DNA from: Mycolicibacter arupensis
Lineage (GTDB): Bacteria; Actinomycetota; Actinomycetes; Mycobacteriales; Mycobacteriaceae
Length of the DNA stretch: 64,000 bases
Reading direction: 5' to 3'
NCBI RefSeq assembly: GCF_002086515.1
Contig: NZ_MVHH01000001.1
Location: forward strand, 248,001-312,000
Every line of letters starts with the position of its first letter. Position 1 is the stretch's first letter. Below, piece by piece: positions 50,204 through 58,449 of the stretch. The notes under the pieces are model-generated. The model was given only the letters and a program-made list of their open reading frames with translations, was not told where the DNA came from and ran no database searches. The position numbers and the translations under genes were made by a program.

Positions 50204-51394
50204 AGCCCACTGGGTGACCGCCCGACCGGGTGTCCAGCCGGTGAAAGAGCCCAGCGGCGCGGCGTGTTCCACCTGGATGCGGGTCAGCTCGCCGCCGTGC
50301 TCGCGGTACGCGGCCAGCAGCAGCGTCTCGCTTTCCAGGGTGACGCCGTGGGCCACCAAGCGGCCGCCGGGCGCGAGGGCCGCCAGGACCGCATCCAGCA
50401 CACCAGCTCGGCTCAACCCGCCGCCGATGAACACGGCGTCGGGCGCGGGCAGATCCGCCAGCGCCTGTGGGGCCGCGCCGCAGACCACCTGCAGTGCGGG
50501 CACCCCGAGGTTGCGGGCATTCTGCGAGACCCGTTGGGCCCGTGATTCATTCGCCTCGACGGCGACGGCACGGCAGGTCGGGTGAGCCCGCATCCATTCG
50601 ATGCTCACCGAGCCGGCACCCGCGCCGACGTCCCACAGCAGTTGCCCGGGCGCTGGGGCGAGTCGGGCCAGGGCGGCCGCCCGTTGGTCGCGTTTGGTGA
50701 GCTGGCCGTCGTGGTCATAGGCGTCGTCGGGCAGCCCGGCCACCCAGCCGGCGGTGAGCGGGCCGGCCAGATCCAGTGCCACGATGTTGAGCCGCGGGAC
50801 GGGGCCGGTGTACGTCGCCGCGGTGGTGTCCAGCCGGAATTCGGCCGCACCCCCGAGATCCCCCAGGACCGTCATGCGACTTGCCCCGTAGCCACGGTCG
50901 GCCAGCAGATCGGCCAACTGTTGCGGCGTGCCCTCATCGGAGGAGAGCACCAGCACCCGCCGCTGGGGCGCCAGCTCACGCAGCACCGCGTGCACGTCGC
51001 GACCGACCACGCTGACCACCGCGGCGGCTTCGGCGGGCCAGCCCAGCCGAGCACGGGCCAGAGCCACCGACGAGACCGCCGGCACCACCGTCACCCGTTC
51101 GCTACCGAACAGCCCGAGCAGCGTGGTGCCGATGCCGCTGAGCAGGGGGTCACCCGATGCCAGCGCCACGACCCGCTGGCCCGCCAGATCGTCGAACAGG
51201 GCAGGCAGGCCGGCGTGCAGCGGAGTCGGCCATCGGAGCCGTCGCTGACCGTCGGCGTGCGGCAGCAGGGCCAGCTGGCGGGGCGCGCCGAGCACGACCT
51301 CGGCCGCCAGCACGATCTCGCGAGCCGGCTCGGCCAGGCCGGCCCAGCCGTCGGCCCCGATCCCGACGACGGCGATACGTTCGGCGACGGGCAC
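50189..51394 (-). CDS. cobL: Precorrin-6Y C5,15-methyltransferase (decarboxylating)
   Basis: Two-domain enzyme of 401 residues: an N-terminal CbiE-like tetrapyrrole methylase (VVGIGADGWAGL, LASGDPLLSGIG) and a C-terminal CbiT-like class I methyltransferase (LLWDVGAGAGSVSIEWMR). It methylates C5 and C15 and decarboxylates the C12 acetate. GTG start. Opposite in strand to cobGHIJM, tail-to-tail with cobM as in the M. tuberculosis cob region. Two bases from the dienelactone-hydrolase-like gene upstream. Confidence 0.94.
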   Translation of the reverse strand: MPVAERIAVVGIGADGWAGLAEPAREIVLAAEVVLGAPRQLALLPHADGQRRLRWPTPLHAGLPALFDDLAGQRVVALASGDPLLSGIGTTLLGLFGSERVTVVPAVSSVALARARLGWPAEAAAVVSVVGRDVHAVLRELAPQRRVLVLSSDEGTPQQLADLLADRGYGASRMTVLGDLGGAAEFRLDTTAATYTGPVPRLNIVALDLAGPLTAGWVAGLPDDAYDHDGQLTKRDQRAAALARLAPAPGQLLWDVGAGAGSVSIEWMRAHPTCRAVAVEANESRAQRVSQNARNLGVPALQVVCGAAPQALADLPAPDAVFIGGGLSRAGVLDAVLAALAPGGRLVAHGVTLESETLLLAAYREHGGELTRIQVEHAAPLGSFTGWTPGRAVTQWALARP

Positions 51395-51396
51395 CG

Positions 51397-52194
51397 CTAC
51401 GTCAGGCGTTCGGTCAGGAACTGCACCACCCGTTTGCGCGCCTCGTAGGCCGGGTGGCCGTCGACTTCGCGGACCTGGTCGGTGAGCACCGAGTGCGCCA
51501 TCCGCGACAGACCGTGCGGGTTGCCCGACGACGAGTCGATCTCGATCACCTCGAAGGCGTCCCCGAGCCGGGCCTTGAGCGTCGCGAAGCGGTCACCGGG
51601 TGCCATCTTGTCCTCACTGAACCGCAGACCCAGCGCGCACAGGCCTTCTCCTGCGGCCCGGTCGGCGACGATGCCCAGCTCCACCTCCGAGAGGCCGGGG
51701 TCGCGACGCTGCTTCGGCGTGAGCGGGATCGGCACGGACGGCTGGCTGAGCACCGGGGCCAGCACGGCATCGTCGACGGCCGCGGCCAGGGCGAAGCCGC
51801 CGGTGAAGCACTGACCGATCACCCCGACTCCCTTTCCGGGGGTCTTCTCGTTGAGGTCACGCGCCAGCGCCCGCAGGAACTGGGTGACCGGCCGCTGCTT
51901 GTCGGTGGCGAACGCGGCGAACTCGCGCGTCACGCAGGCACGGGCGATGGTCGCCACTGCGTAGCCGGGGGTGATCGCCTTGCCGGGCTGGCCGAACAGT
52001 GAGGGAATGGCGACGGTGAAACCGTTGTCCACCAAGTGATTTCCCAGTGCCAGCACGCCGGGGTGCGCGCCGGGGATCTCGGGAATCAACACCACCCCGG
52101 GGCCCTGGCCCTTGCGGTATACGTCGTGGGTGAACTCGCCGCTGGTGAACGGCTCGGCGATCCATCCGGTCAAGTCTGCTTCGGGTGCACTCAC
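51397..52194 (-). CDS. Dienelactone hydrolase-family protein
   Basis: Alpha/beta hydrolase with a cysteine nucleophile elbow GQCFTGG, typical of dienelactone hydrolase-like proteins. About 265 residues when started at the GTG at 52194 (VSAPEADLTGW); the open frame continues to an ATG at 52227. The substrate is unknown and no link to cobalamin chemistry is visible, but it is probably co-transcribed with cobL. Its start faces the cobalamin riboswitch, so it diverges from the chelatase operon. Confidence 0.82.
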   Translation of the reverse strand: MSAPEADLTGWIAEPFTSGEFTHDVYRKGQGPGVVLIPEIPGAHPGVLALGNHLVDNGFTVAIPSLFGQPGKAITPGYAVATIARACVTREFAAFATDKQRPVTQFLRALARDLNEKTPGKGVGVIGQCFTGGFALAAAVDDAVLAPVLSQPSVPIPLTPKQRRDPGLSEVELGIVADRAAGEGLCALGLRFSEDKMAPGDRFATLKARLGDAFEVIEIDSSSGNPHGLSRMAHSVLTDQVREVDGHPAYEARKRVVQFLTERLT

Positions 52195-52235
52195 TGGTCT
52201 GGTGCCCTTTCTCTCGGTCGGGGCCAAAGGCCCCG

Positions 52236-52356
52236 GGTGTTAGGGTATCGGCGCGAAGTGCCAGGGAAGTCGGTGTGAGTCCGACACAGGCCCGCTACGG
52301 TGTTCCGCGGCGCATTCCGATGCGCCCCGGTCAGTCCGAATACCGGCTTCGCGTCG
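52236..52356 (+). promoter_or_regulatory. Cobalamin (B12) riboswitch
   Basis: Leader RNA of the chelatase-cobO-cobBC-cobD operon. Conserved core elements in order: GAAGTGCCAGGGAAGTCGGT (52254-52273), AGTCCGACACAGGCCCGC, CTACGGTG, and the B12-box-like GGTCAGTCCGAATACCGGC (52329-52347), all matching the family pattern. It starts about 40 bases after the divergent hydrolase start and ends some 35 bases before the chelatase ATG. Repression when adenosylcobalamin binds is the family behaviour. A short GGGGCC-AAA-GGCCCC hairpin precedes it (52220-52234). Confidence 0.9.
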
Positions 52357-52391
52357 CCAACGCAGGTGTTGGCCACACGAGCGGAGCCTCA

Positions 52392-54386
52392 ATGCAACAG
52401 CTGTACCCCTTTCCTGCCGTCCTCGGTGCGGACCCGGACGATCCGGCCGGCCTCGACGATATGGCGCTGGCGCTTGTCCTGAGCACGATCTCCCCCGGTA
52501 TCGGCGGCGTGCTGATCCGCGGCGAGAAGGGCACCGCCAAGTCGACGCTGGTCCGGGCGCTGGCCCAGGTGCTGCCGCCGATCGACGTGGTGGCCGGTGA
52601 CCGGTTCTCTTCGGATCCCACTGAGCCGAATCCCCTGTCGCCCGACGGCCCGTTTCCCAGCGGCACCCCGGTGCAGACCCGCCCGGTTCGCCTGGTGGAG
52701 CTGCCGGTCGGTGCCACCGAGGACCGGGTGGTGGGCTCCATCCACCTGGAGCGAGCGCTCGGCGGTGGCACCGTGGAATTCGAGCCCGGACTGCTGGCCC
52801 GCGCCAACCGCGGAATTCTCTACGTCGACGAGGTCAACCTGCTGGCAGACCATCTGGTGGACCTGCTGCTGGATGCCGCCGCGATGGGGCGCCTCACTGT
52901 GGAGCGCGACTCGATCTCGGTGACCCACGCGGCACGTTTCGTGATCGTCGGGACCATGAACCCCGAAGAAGGCGAACTGCGTCCGCAACTGCTCGATCGC
53001 TTCGGACTGACCGTCGAGGTCTGCGCTCCGCGCGATCCGGTCCTGCGGGCCGAAGCGGTGCGCCGGCGGCTGGCCTTCGACGCCGATCCGGCCGGTTTCG
53101 CCGCGACCTACGCGGCGGCCGAAGAGCGGGTGCGGTCCCGGATCCGGCAGGCCCAACAGCTGCTGCCGCAGGTGGCGCTCACCGACGCCGTATTGGTGAA
53201 GATCGGTGAGATCTGCGCGGCACTGGACGTCGACGGTCTGCGCGGCGACATCGTCTGTGCCCGCACCGCGGTCGCGCATGCGGCGTGGCAGGGGCGTGAT
53301 GCGGTGACGCTGGAGGATCTGCGGGTGGCGGCCAGGCTGGCCCTGCCGCATCGGCGCAGGCGCAAGCCCTTCGATGCCCCGGGGCTGGACGAGTCCGAGC
53401 TCGACGAGTTGCTGCCGCCGGACAGCGGCCCCGAGCCGGATCCCGATCCAGATCCCGACCCCGATCCGGACGGTCCGCAGCCCGAGGGGCCACCCGAGGG
53501 CGGGCACGTCCCGCCCGGGCCGGATCAGTCCGGCACGCCCCAGTCGACACCCGGCTCTACCTCGACGGTGGGCGCCGACTCCCCTTACCGGGCAAGGCTT
53601 TTCTCGGTAGCCGGTGTGGGCCAGGGACGCTCCGGACGGCGCAGCAGGGCGCGCACCCGTTCCGGACGCCGGGTAGGTGCCACCGCGGGCGCCGGCACGG
53701 GTGGCCTGCACCTGTTCGAGACGCTGTGTGCCGCCGCACCGCATCAGGGCGCCCGGGGCCGCGACCAGGGTCCGATGATTCTGGCGGCCGGCGACCTGCG
53801 GCGAGCGGTCCGCGAGGGCCGCGAGGCCAACCTGGTGCTGTTCGTGGTCGACACCTCCGGTTCGATGGCCGCCGCCGAGCGGATGCGCCACGTCAAGACC
53901 GCGATCGTGTCTTTGCTGTTGGACGCCTACCGGCGCCGCGACCGGGTGGCCGTGGTGACCTTCCGCGATACCCGGGCGGAGTTGGTGTTGCCCGCCACCG
54001 GGTCGGTGGAGGTGGCCGCCGTCCGGCTGGACGAGTTGCCCGCCGGTGGCCGCACTCCCCTGGCCGAGGGGCTACTGGAGGCCACCGAGCTGATACGCCG
54101 GGAACGCCTGCGCGAACCGGCCTGCCGCCCACTGCTGGTGGTGCTCACAGACGGCCGGGCCACTTCCGGACCCGACCCGGTTAAGCGATCCCTGCTGGCC
54201 GCCGACAACATTGCCCGACAAGGCTTTTCGTCGGTGGTGGTGGATTGCGAGAGCGGCCGGATGCGGCTCGGGCTGGCCCGCACCCTGGCCGAGCGCCTGC
54301 GGGCCGAATACGTCCCCCTGCCCCAGGTGAGCGCCGAGGCACTGACCGGCGTCGTACGCGACGCCACCGGAAGAGGAGCCGCCTGA
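52392..54386 (+). CDS. Magnesium/cobalt chelatase-like protein, ChlI-ChlD fusion
   Basis: AAA+ chelatase subunit fusion of 664 residues (Rv2850c type). The N-terminal ChlI domain has Walker A GEKGTAKST (44-52), the ILYVDEVNLL Walker B and GTMNPEEGELRPQLLDRFGL. A Pro-Asp repeat linker follows (about 347-360). The C-terminal von Willebrand A domain carries the MIDAS motif DTSGS (487-491) and the LTDGRA segment. With CobN it would form the cobaltochelatase that inserts cobalt into hydrogenobyrinic acid a,c-diamide; that role is inferred from the B12 riboswitch and neighbours. Stop overlaps cobO. Confidence 0.88.
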   Translation: MQQLYPFPAVLGADPDDPAGLDDMALALVLSTISPGIGGVLIRGEKGTAKSTLVRALAQVLPPIDVVAGDRFSSDPTEPNPLSPDGPFPSGTPVQTRPVRLVELPVGATEDRVVGSIHLERALGGGTVEFEPGLLARANRGILYVDEVNLLADHLVDLLLDAAAMGRLTVERDSISVTHAARFVIVGTMNPEEGELRPQLLDRFGLTVEVCAPRDPVLRAEAVRRRLAFDADPAGFAATYAAAEERVRSRIRQAQQLLPQVALTDAVLVKIGEICAALDVDGLRGDIVCARTAVAHAAWQGRDAVTLEDLRVAARLALPHRRRRKPFDAPGLDESELDELLPPDSGPEPDPDPDPDPDPDGPQPEGPPEGGHVPPGPDQSGTPQSTPGSTSTVGADSPYRARLFSVAGVGQGRSGRRSRARTRSGRRVGATAGAGTGGLHLFETLCAAAPHQGARGRDQGPMILAAGDLRRAVREGREANLVLFVVDTSGSMAAAERMRHVKTAIVSLLLDAYRRRDRVAVVTFRDTRAELVLPATGSVEVAAVRLDELPAGGRTPLAEGLLEATELIRRERLREPACRPLLVVLTDGRATSGPDPVKRSLLAADNIARQGFSSVVVDCESGRMRLGLARTLAERLRAEYVPLPQVSAEALTGVVRDATGRGAA

Positions 54387-55000
54387 TGCCGCAGGGACAA
54401 CCGTTGACGGTGCCCGACGACAACCTGACCACCCGCCAGCGCCGCAACCGGCCGCTGCTGATGGTGCACACCGGTGACGGCAAGGGGAAGTCAACGGCCG
54501 CCTTCGGCTTGGCGCTGCGCGGCTGGAATCAGGGCTTTGACATCGGCGTTTTCCAGTTCGTCAAGTCGGCGAAATGGCGGGTCGGCGAACAGAGCGTGCT
54601 GGAGCGCCTGGGAACACTGCACGCCGAGACCGGTGAGGGCGGCCCGGTGCAGTGGCACAAGATGGGGTCGGGCTGGTCATGGAGCCGCAAGGCCGGCGGC
54701 GTGGAGGATCACGCCGGCGACGCGGCCGAGGGTTGGGCGCAGATCAAGGAACGACTGGCGGCGCAGACCCATGATCTCTACATCCTGGACGAGTTCACCT
54801 ATCCGATGGGCTGGGGATGGGTGGACGTCGACGACGTCGTGGAGACGTTGGCCAACCGTCCGGGCCATCAGCACGTCGTCATCACCGGCAGGCGTGCAGA
54901 CCCGAGGCTGATCGAGATCGCCGATCTGGTCACCGAGATGGGCAACATCAAGCATCCGATGGACGCCGGCCAGAAGGGCCAGCGCGGCATCGAATGGTGA
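54386..55000 (+). CDS. cobO: Cob(I)yrinic acid a,c-diamide adenosyltransferase
   Basis: ATP:corrinoid adenosyltransferase of the CobO/BtuR family, 204 residues, adding the 5'-deoxyadenosyl group to the corrinoid. The P-loop is TGDGKGKST (29-37). ATG shares bases with the upstream stop; its own stop overlaps the CobB-CobC gene. Rv2849c homologue. Confidence 0.95.
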   Translation: MPQGQPLTVPDDNLTTRQRRNRPLLMVHTGDGKGKSTAAFGLALRGWNQGFDIGVFQFVKSAKWRVGEQSVLERLGTLHAETGEGGPVQWHKMGSGWSWSRKAGGVEDHAGDAAEGWAQIKERLAAQTHDLYILDEFTYPMGWGWVDVDDVVETLANRPGHQHVVITGRRADPRLIEIADLVTEMGNIKHPMDAGQKGQRGIEW

Positions 55001-57360
55001 GCGTGGTGGGCGCCTCCCTGCCCCGTCTGGTCGTCGCTGCGCCCGCATCCGGGCATGGCAAGACCACGGTGGCGGTCGGGCTGATGGCCGCGCTGTTCGC
55101 CCGCGGCATGCAGGTCAGCGGCCACAAGGTCGGCCCGGACTACATCGACCCCGGCTATCACGCGCTGGCCACCGGACGGCCGGCCCGCAACCTGGATCCC
55201 TACCTGGTGGGGCCGCAGCGCGTCGTGCCCTTGTTGCTGCACGGTGCGGCGGGCGCGGATGTCGCGGTGATCGAAGGCGTCATGGGGCTCTTCGACGGGC
55301 GCCTGGGCACCGGCGGCGAGGCCTCCACCGCCCATGTCGCTGCGCTGACGGCCACGCCGGTGGTGCTGGTGGTCGACATCTCGCACGCCTCGCGGACGCA
55401 TGCGGCGGTAGTGGCCGGCCTGGCGGGCTTCGATCCGGCGGTCCACGTCGCCGGGGTGGTGCTGAACAAGGCCGGCAGCGCTCGACACGCCGAAGAAGTG
55501 GTTGCCGCGTTGCGCCCCAGCGGCATTCCGGTGCTCGGGGTGCTGCCGCGCGACACAGCAGTTCACACGCCGTCGCGGCATCTGGGCCTGGTGCCGGCGG
55601 CCGAGCGCGACGAGTCGGCCGTCATGATCACTCGGCTGGCCGAGCTGATGCGGCAGTGTGTGGATCTGGACACGCTGCTGGAACTGGCAGGGCGGGCTCC
55701 GGGTTTGGCCGGCAGCGCCTGGGACCCCACGGCCCAGATCACTGCCGCGTCGGGGCGCCGGCCGGTGGTGGCCGTCGCTGCCGGGCGGGCGTTCACGTTC
55801 GGCTACACCGAGACGTTCGAGCTGCTGCGCGCCGCCGGGTGCGAGGTGGTGAGCTTCGATCCACTCACCGACACTGCGCTGCCGGCCGGCACCGCGGGCA
55901 TCTACCTGGGGGGCGGGTTCCCCGAGGTCTACGCCGAGCACCTCGGCGCCAATACCGCGCTGCTGGGTGCGCTGCGGGCCGCGATCGCGGCGGGAGTGCC
56001 GACCGTCGCCGAGTGTGGCGGGCTGGCCTACCTGTGCCGCCGCGTGGGTGACGACGCCGGCGTCGGGGCCGTGCCGGGCTGTGCGGCGATGACCCCGGGT
56101 CTGACGCTGGGCTACCGAGCGGCCACCGCGACAGTCGACAACCTGCTGGCGCGAGCCGGCGATCAGATCACCGGCCACGAATTCCACCGCACACAGGTCA
56201 CTTTCGATCGTGCGGTCGAGGCGGCCTGGCAGCTTCCCGGCGGGCCGGACGGCTACGCCTCGGCGAGCCTGCATGCCTCCTACCTGCACACGCATTGGGC
56301 CGGGCACCCCACGCTGGCGCAGCGTTTCGCCGAGGCGGTGCACGGCTTCAGCGGGCCCGATCTGCACCATCACGGCGATGTCGAGGCGGCGCCGGGGCTG
56401 CTCGACTTCGCGGTCAACGTCTACGCCGGACCACGCCCGGACTGGCTCGAGCACGCCCTGCACGCCTCGCTCGACGATGCCGCGGCGTACCCGCAGACAT
56501 CGGCCGCGCGCACCGCGTTGGCCGCCCGCCATGGTGTCACCGCCGCACAGGTACTGCCCACCGCCGGAGCCTCGGAGGCCTTCGACCTGGTGGCCCGCAT
56601 GCGCCCGTGGCGTCACCCCGTGATGGTGCACCCGCAGTACACCGGCCCCCACGCCGCCTTGACCACCGCCGGTCACACCGTCACCACGGTGCTGTGCCGG
56701 GCCGAGGACGGCTTCACGCTGCACCCCGACGCGGTGCCCGAAGATGCCGACCTGGTGATCGTGGGCAATCCGACCAATCCCACCGGGGTGCTGCATCCGG
56801 CGCAGACGCTGCGCCGACTGCTGCGCCCGGGCCGGGTGGTGCTGATCGATGAGGCGTTCCTCGACGCGATCCCCGGTGAACCGGAAACCCTCTCTGCGGA
56901 GCCTCACCCGGGGTTGCTGGTGAGCCGGAGCCTGACCAAGCACTGGTCGATCCCCGGGGTTCGCGCGGGGTACCTGCTCGGCGATCCGGCCCTGCTGGCC
57001 GAAGCGGCACGACTGCAGATCCCCTGGTCGGTGTCCGCTTCGGCGCTGGCCGCCATGCGGGTGTGTTCCGATGAGCGGGCAGCGCACGAAAGTGGCCGCC
57101 GGGCAAGGCAGTTGGCGTCCTGGCGGGCGCACGTGGATGCGGGGCTTGCCGCTCGCGGGGTGCCGTTCGTCGAAGGTCAGGCCCCCTTCGTCCTGGCCCA
57201 GGTGGGTCGCGGGGTGCATGCGACGTTGCGCGACAACGGTATTGCCGTGCGGCGCGCGGACACCTTTCCCGGGCTGGACGACAGTTGGGTGCGGATCGCG
57301 GTTCGCCCACCGGACTTCACCGATCGGCTGCTGGCCGGGCTCGACCGGACACGGCGGTGA
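54994..57360 (+). CDS. CobB-CobC fusion: cobyrinate a,c-diamide synthase + PLP aminotransferase-like domain
   Basis: One frame of 788 residues joins two cobalamin enzymes. Residues 1 to about 440 are CobB (hydrogenobyrinate/cobyrinate a,c-diamide synthase): P-loop APASGHGKTT (16-25) and class I-like amidotransferase with the cysteine C341 in AECGGLAYL. From about 455 on it is CobC/Rv2231c-like, a class I/II aminotransferase fold: GNPTNPTG, then the PLP lysine K649 in SRSLTKHWSIPGVRAGYL. CobC-type proteins supply the aminopropanol arm or threonine-phosphate decarboxylation. In M. tuberculosis these are separate genes (Rv2848c, Rv2231c). Start ATG 54994; GTG at 54997 is an alternative. Confidence 0.92.
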   Translation: MVSVVGASLPRLVVAAPASGHGKTTVAVGLMAALFARGMQVSGHKVGPDYIDPGYHALATGRPARNLDPYLVGPQRVVPLLLHGAAGADVAVIEGVMGLFDGRLGTGGEASTAHVAALTATPVVLVVDISHASRTHAAVVAGLAGFDPAVHVAGVVLNKAGSARHAEEVVAALRPSGIPVLGVLPRDTAVHTPSRHLGLVPAAERDESAVMITRLAELMRQCVDLDTLLELAGRAPGLAGSAWDPTAQITAASGRRPVVAVAAGRAFTFGYTETFELLRAAGCEVVSFDPLTDTALPAGTAGIYLGGGFPEVYAEHLGANTALLGALRAAIAAGVPTVAECGGLAYLCRRVGDDAGVGAVPGCAAMTPGLTLGYRAATATVDNLLARAGDQITGHEFHRTQVTFDRAVEAAWQLPGGPDGYASASLHASYLHTHWAGHPTLAQRFAEAVHGFSGPDLHHHGDVEAAPGLLDFAVNVYAGPRPDWLEHALHASLDDAAAYPQTSAARTALAARHGVTAAQVLPTAGASEAFDLVARMRPWRHPVMVHPQYTGPHAALTTAGHTVTTVLCRAEDGFTLHPDAVPEDADLVIVGNPTNPTGVLHPAQTLRRLLRPGRVVLIDEAFLDAIPGEPETLSAEPHPGLLVSRSLTKHWSIPGVRAGYLLGDPALLAEAARLQIPWSVSASALAAMRVCSDERAAHESGRRARQLASWRAHVDAGLAARGVPFVEGQAPFVLAQVGRGVHATLRDNGIAVRRADTFPGLDDSWVRIAVRPPDFTDRLLAGLDRTRR

Positions 57361-58286
57361 GCGTGCCACGGGCCCTGGGCCTGGCGCTGGGTTATGCCGC
57401 CGACCGCGCCTGGGGCGATCCGCGGCGGCTGCATCCGGTCGCCGGATTCGGGACCTGCGCGCTGGAGTTGGAGCGGCGGATCTACCACGACGATCGGGCC
57501 CGCGGGGTGGCCCACGTGCTGATCCTGGTCGGCGGTGCCGCCGGTATGGCGTATGCGGCCGAACATGCGGCCCGAACGCCCTGGGCCCGCACGGCACTGA
57601 CGGCCGCCGTGACCTGGGCGGTACTCGGCGGACGATCGCTCGAGCGTGAAGCCGATGCCGTACATGCCTTCCTGGCCGACGGGGACCTGGATTCCGCGCG
57701 GACGCGGGTACGCAATCTGGTCGGTCGTGACACGACCGCACTGGAACCCGGCGAGATCGCCCGGGCGGTGGTCGAATCGGTGGCGGAGAATACCTCCGAC
57801 GCAGTGGTGGCCTCGTTGGTGTGGGGCGCGGTAGGCGGCGTCACGGGTCTGGTCGCCCACCGCACCGCCAACACGCTGGACGCCATGATCGGCCACCGCA
57901 ACGCCCGCTACGACCGGTTCGGCTGGGCGGCTGCCCGCCTGGACGACCTGCTCGGATTGCCTGCTTCCCGGCTCAGCGGCGTCTTGGCGGCCGCGCTGGG
58001 CCCTGATCCCGGCGGCGCGCTGCGGGCGTGGCGCCGCGATGCACGCCGGCATCCCAGTCCCAATGCCGGGGTGGTCGAGGCATCGTTTGCCGGGGCGCTG
58101 GGCCTGCAGCTCGGCGGGGTGAACACCTACTACGGGAATCGGCGTGAGGATCGGGCGCGGATGGGACGCGGGCGAGCGCCCATGCCGTCGGATATTCCGC
58201 GGACGACGCGGCTGGCCCAGCGGGTGGGCGCCGGCGCCCTGCTCACTGCGGTGATGTGGTGTCTGGCCGGCGGGTTGCGGCGGTAA
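57357..58286 (+). CDS. cobD: Adenosylcobinamide-phosphate synthase CobD/CbiB
   Basis: Integral membrane enzyme joining adenosylcobyric acid to the aminopropanol arm, 309 residues. N-terminal AADRAWGDPRRLHPVAGFG and the ENTSDAVVASLVWGAVGG block are typical of CbiB. GTG start overlaps the CobB-CobC stop (GTGA). Rv2236c homologue. Last gene of the riboswitch-controlled run; it sits directly after the CobC domain whose product it uses. Confidence 0.93.
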   Translation: MSVPRALGLALGYAADRAWGDPRRLHPVAGFGTCALELERRIYHDDRARGVAHVLILVGGAAGMAYAAEHAARTPWARTALTAAVTWAVLGGRSLEREADAVHAFLADGDLDSARTRVRNLVGRDTTALEPGEIARAVVESVAENTSDAVVASLVWGAVGGVTGLVAHRTANTLDAMIGHRNARYDRFGWAAARLDDLLGLPASRLSGVLAAALGPDPGGALRAWRRDARRHPSPNAGVVEASFAGALGLQLGGVNTYYGNRREDRARMGRGRAPMPSDIPRTTRLAQRVGAGALLTAVMWCLAGGLRR

Positions 58287-58449
58287 AAGGACTGGTTGCC
58301 CCCGCAGTGACCAGGTCTGCCGATAACCATCAATGAATTGACGATTGTGCCAATCCGCGAATTGCGCCCGTGACATTGCCGTAACAGCTCCGCCATCAAA
58401 CCTTCCTATGGTGAAGCAACTCACGGCCAGTGAAACGGAAGGAAGTCCA

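Noticed and set aside
54868-57741. 957-residue open frame on the minus strand
   Set aside because: It lies wholly antisense to the CobB-CobC fusion and cobD, is rich in Arg, His and Gln with no recognisable domain, and is a by-product of high-GC codon use.
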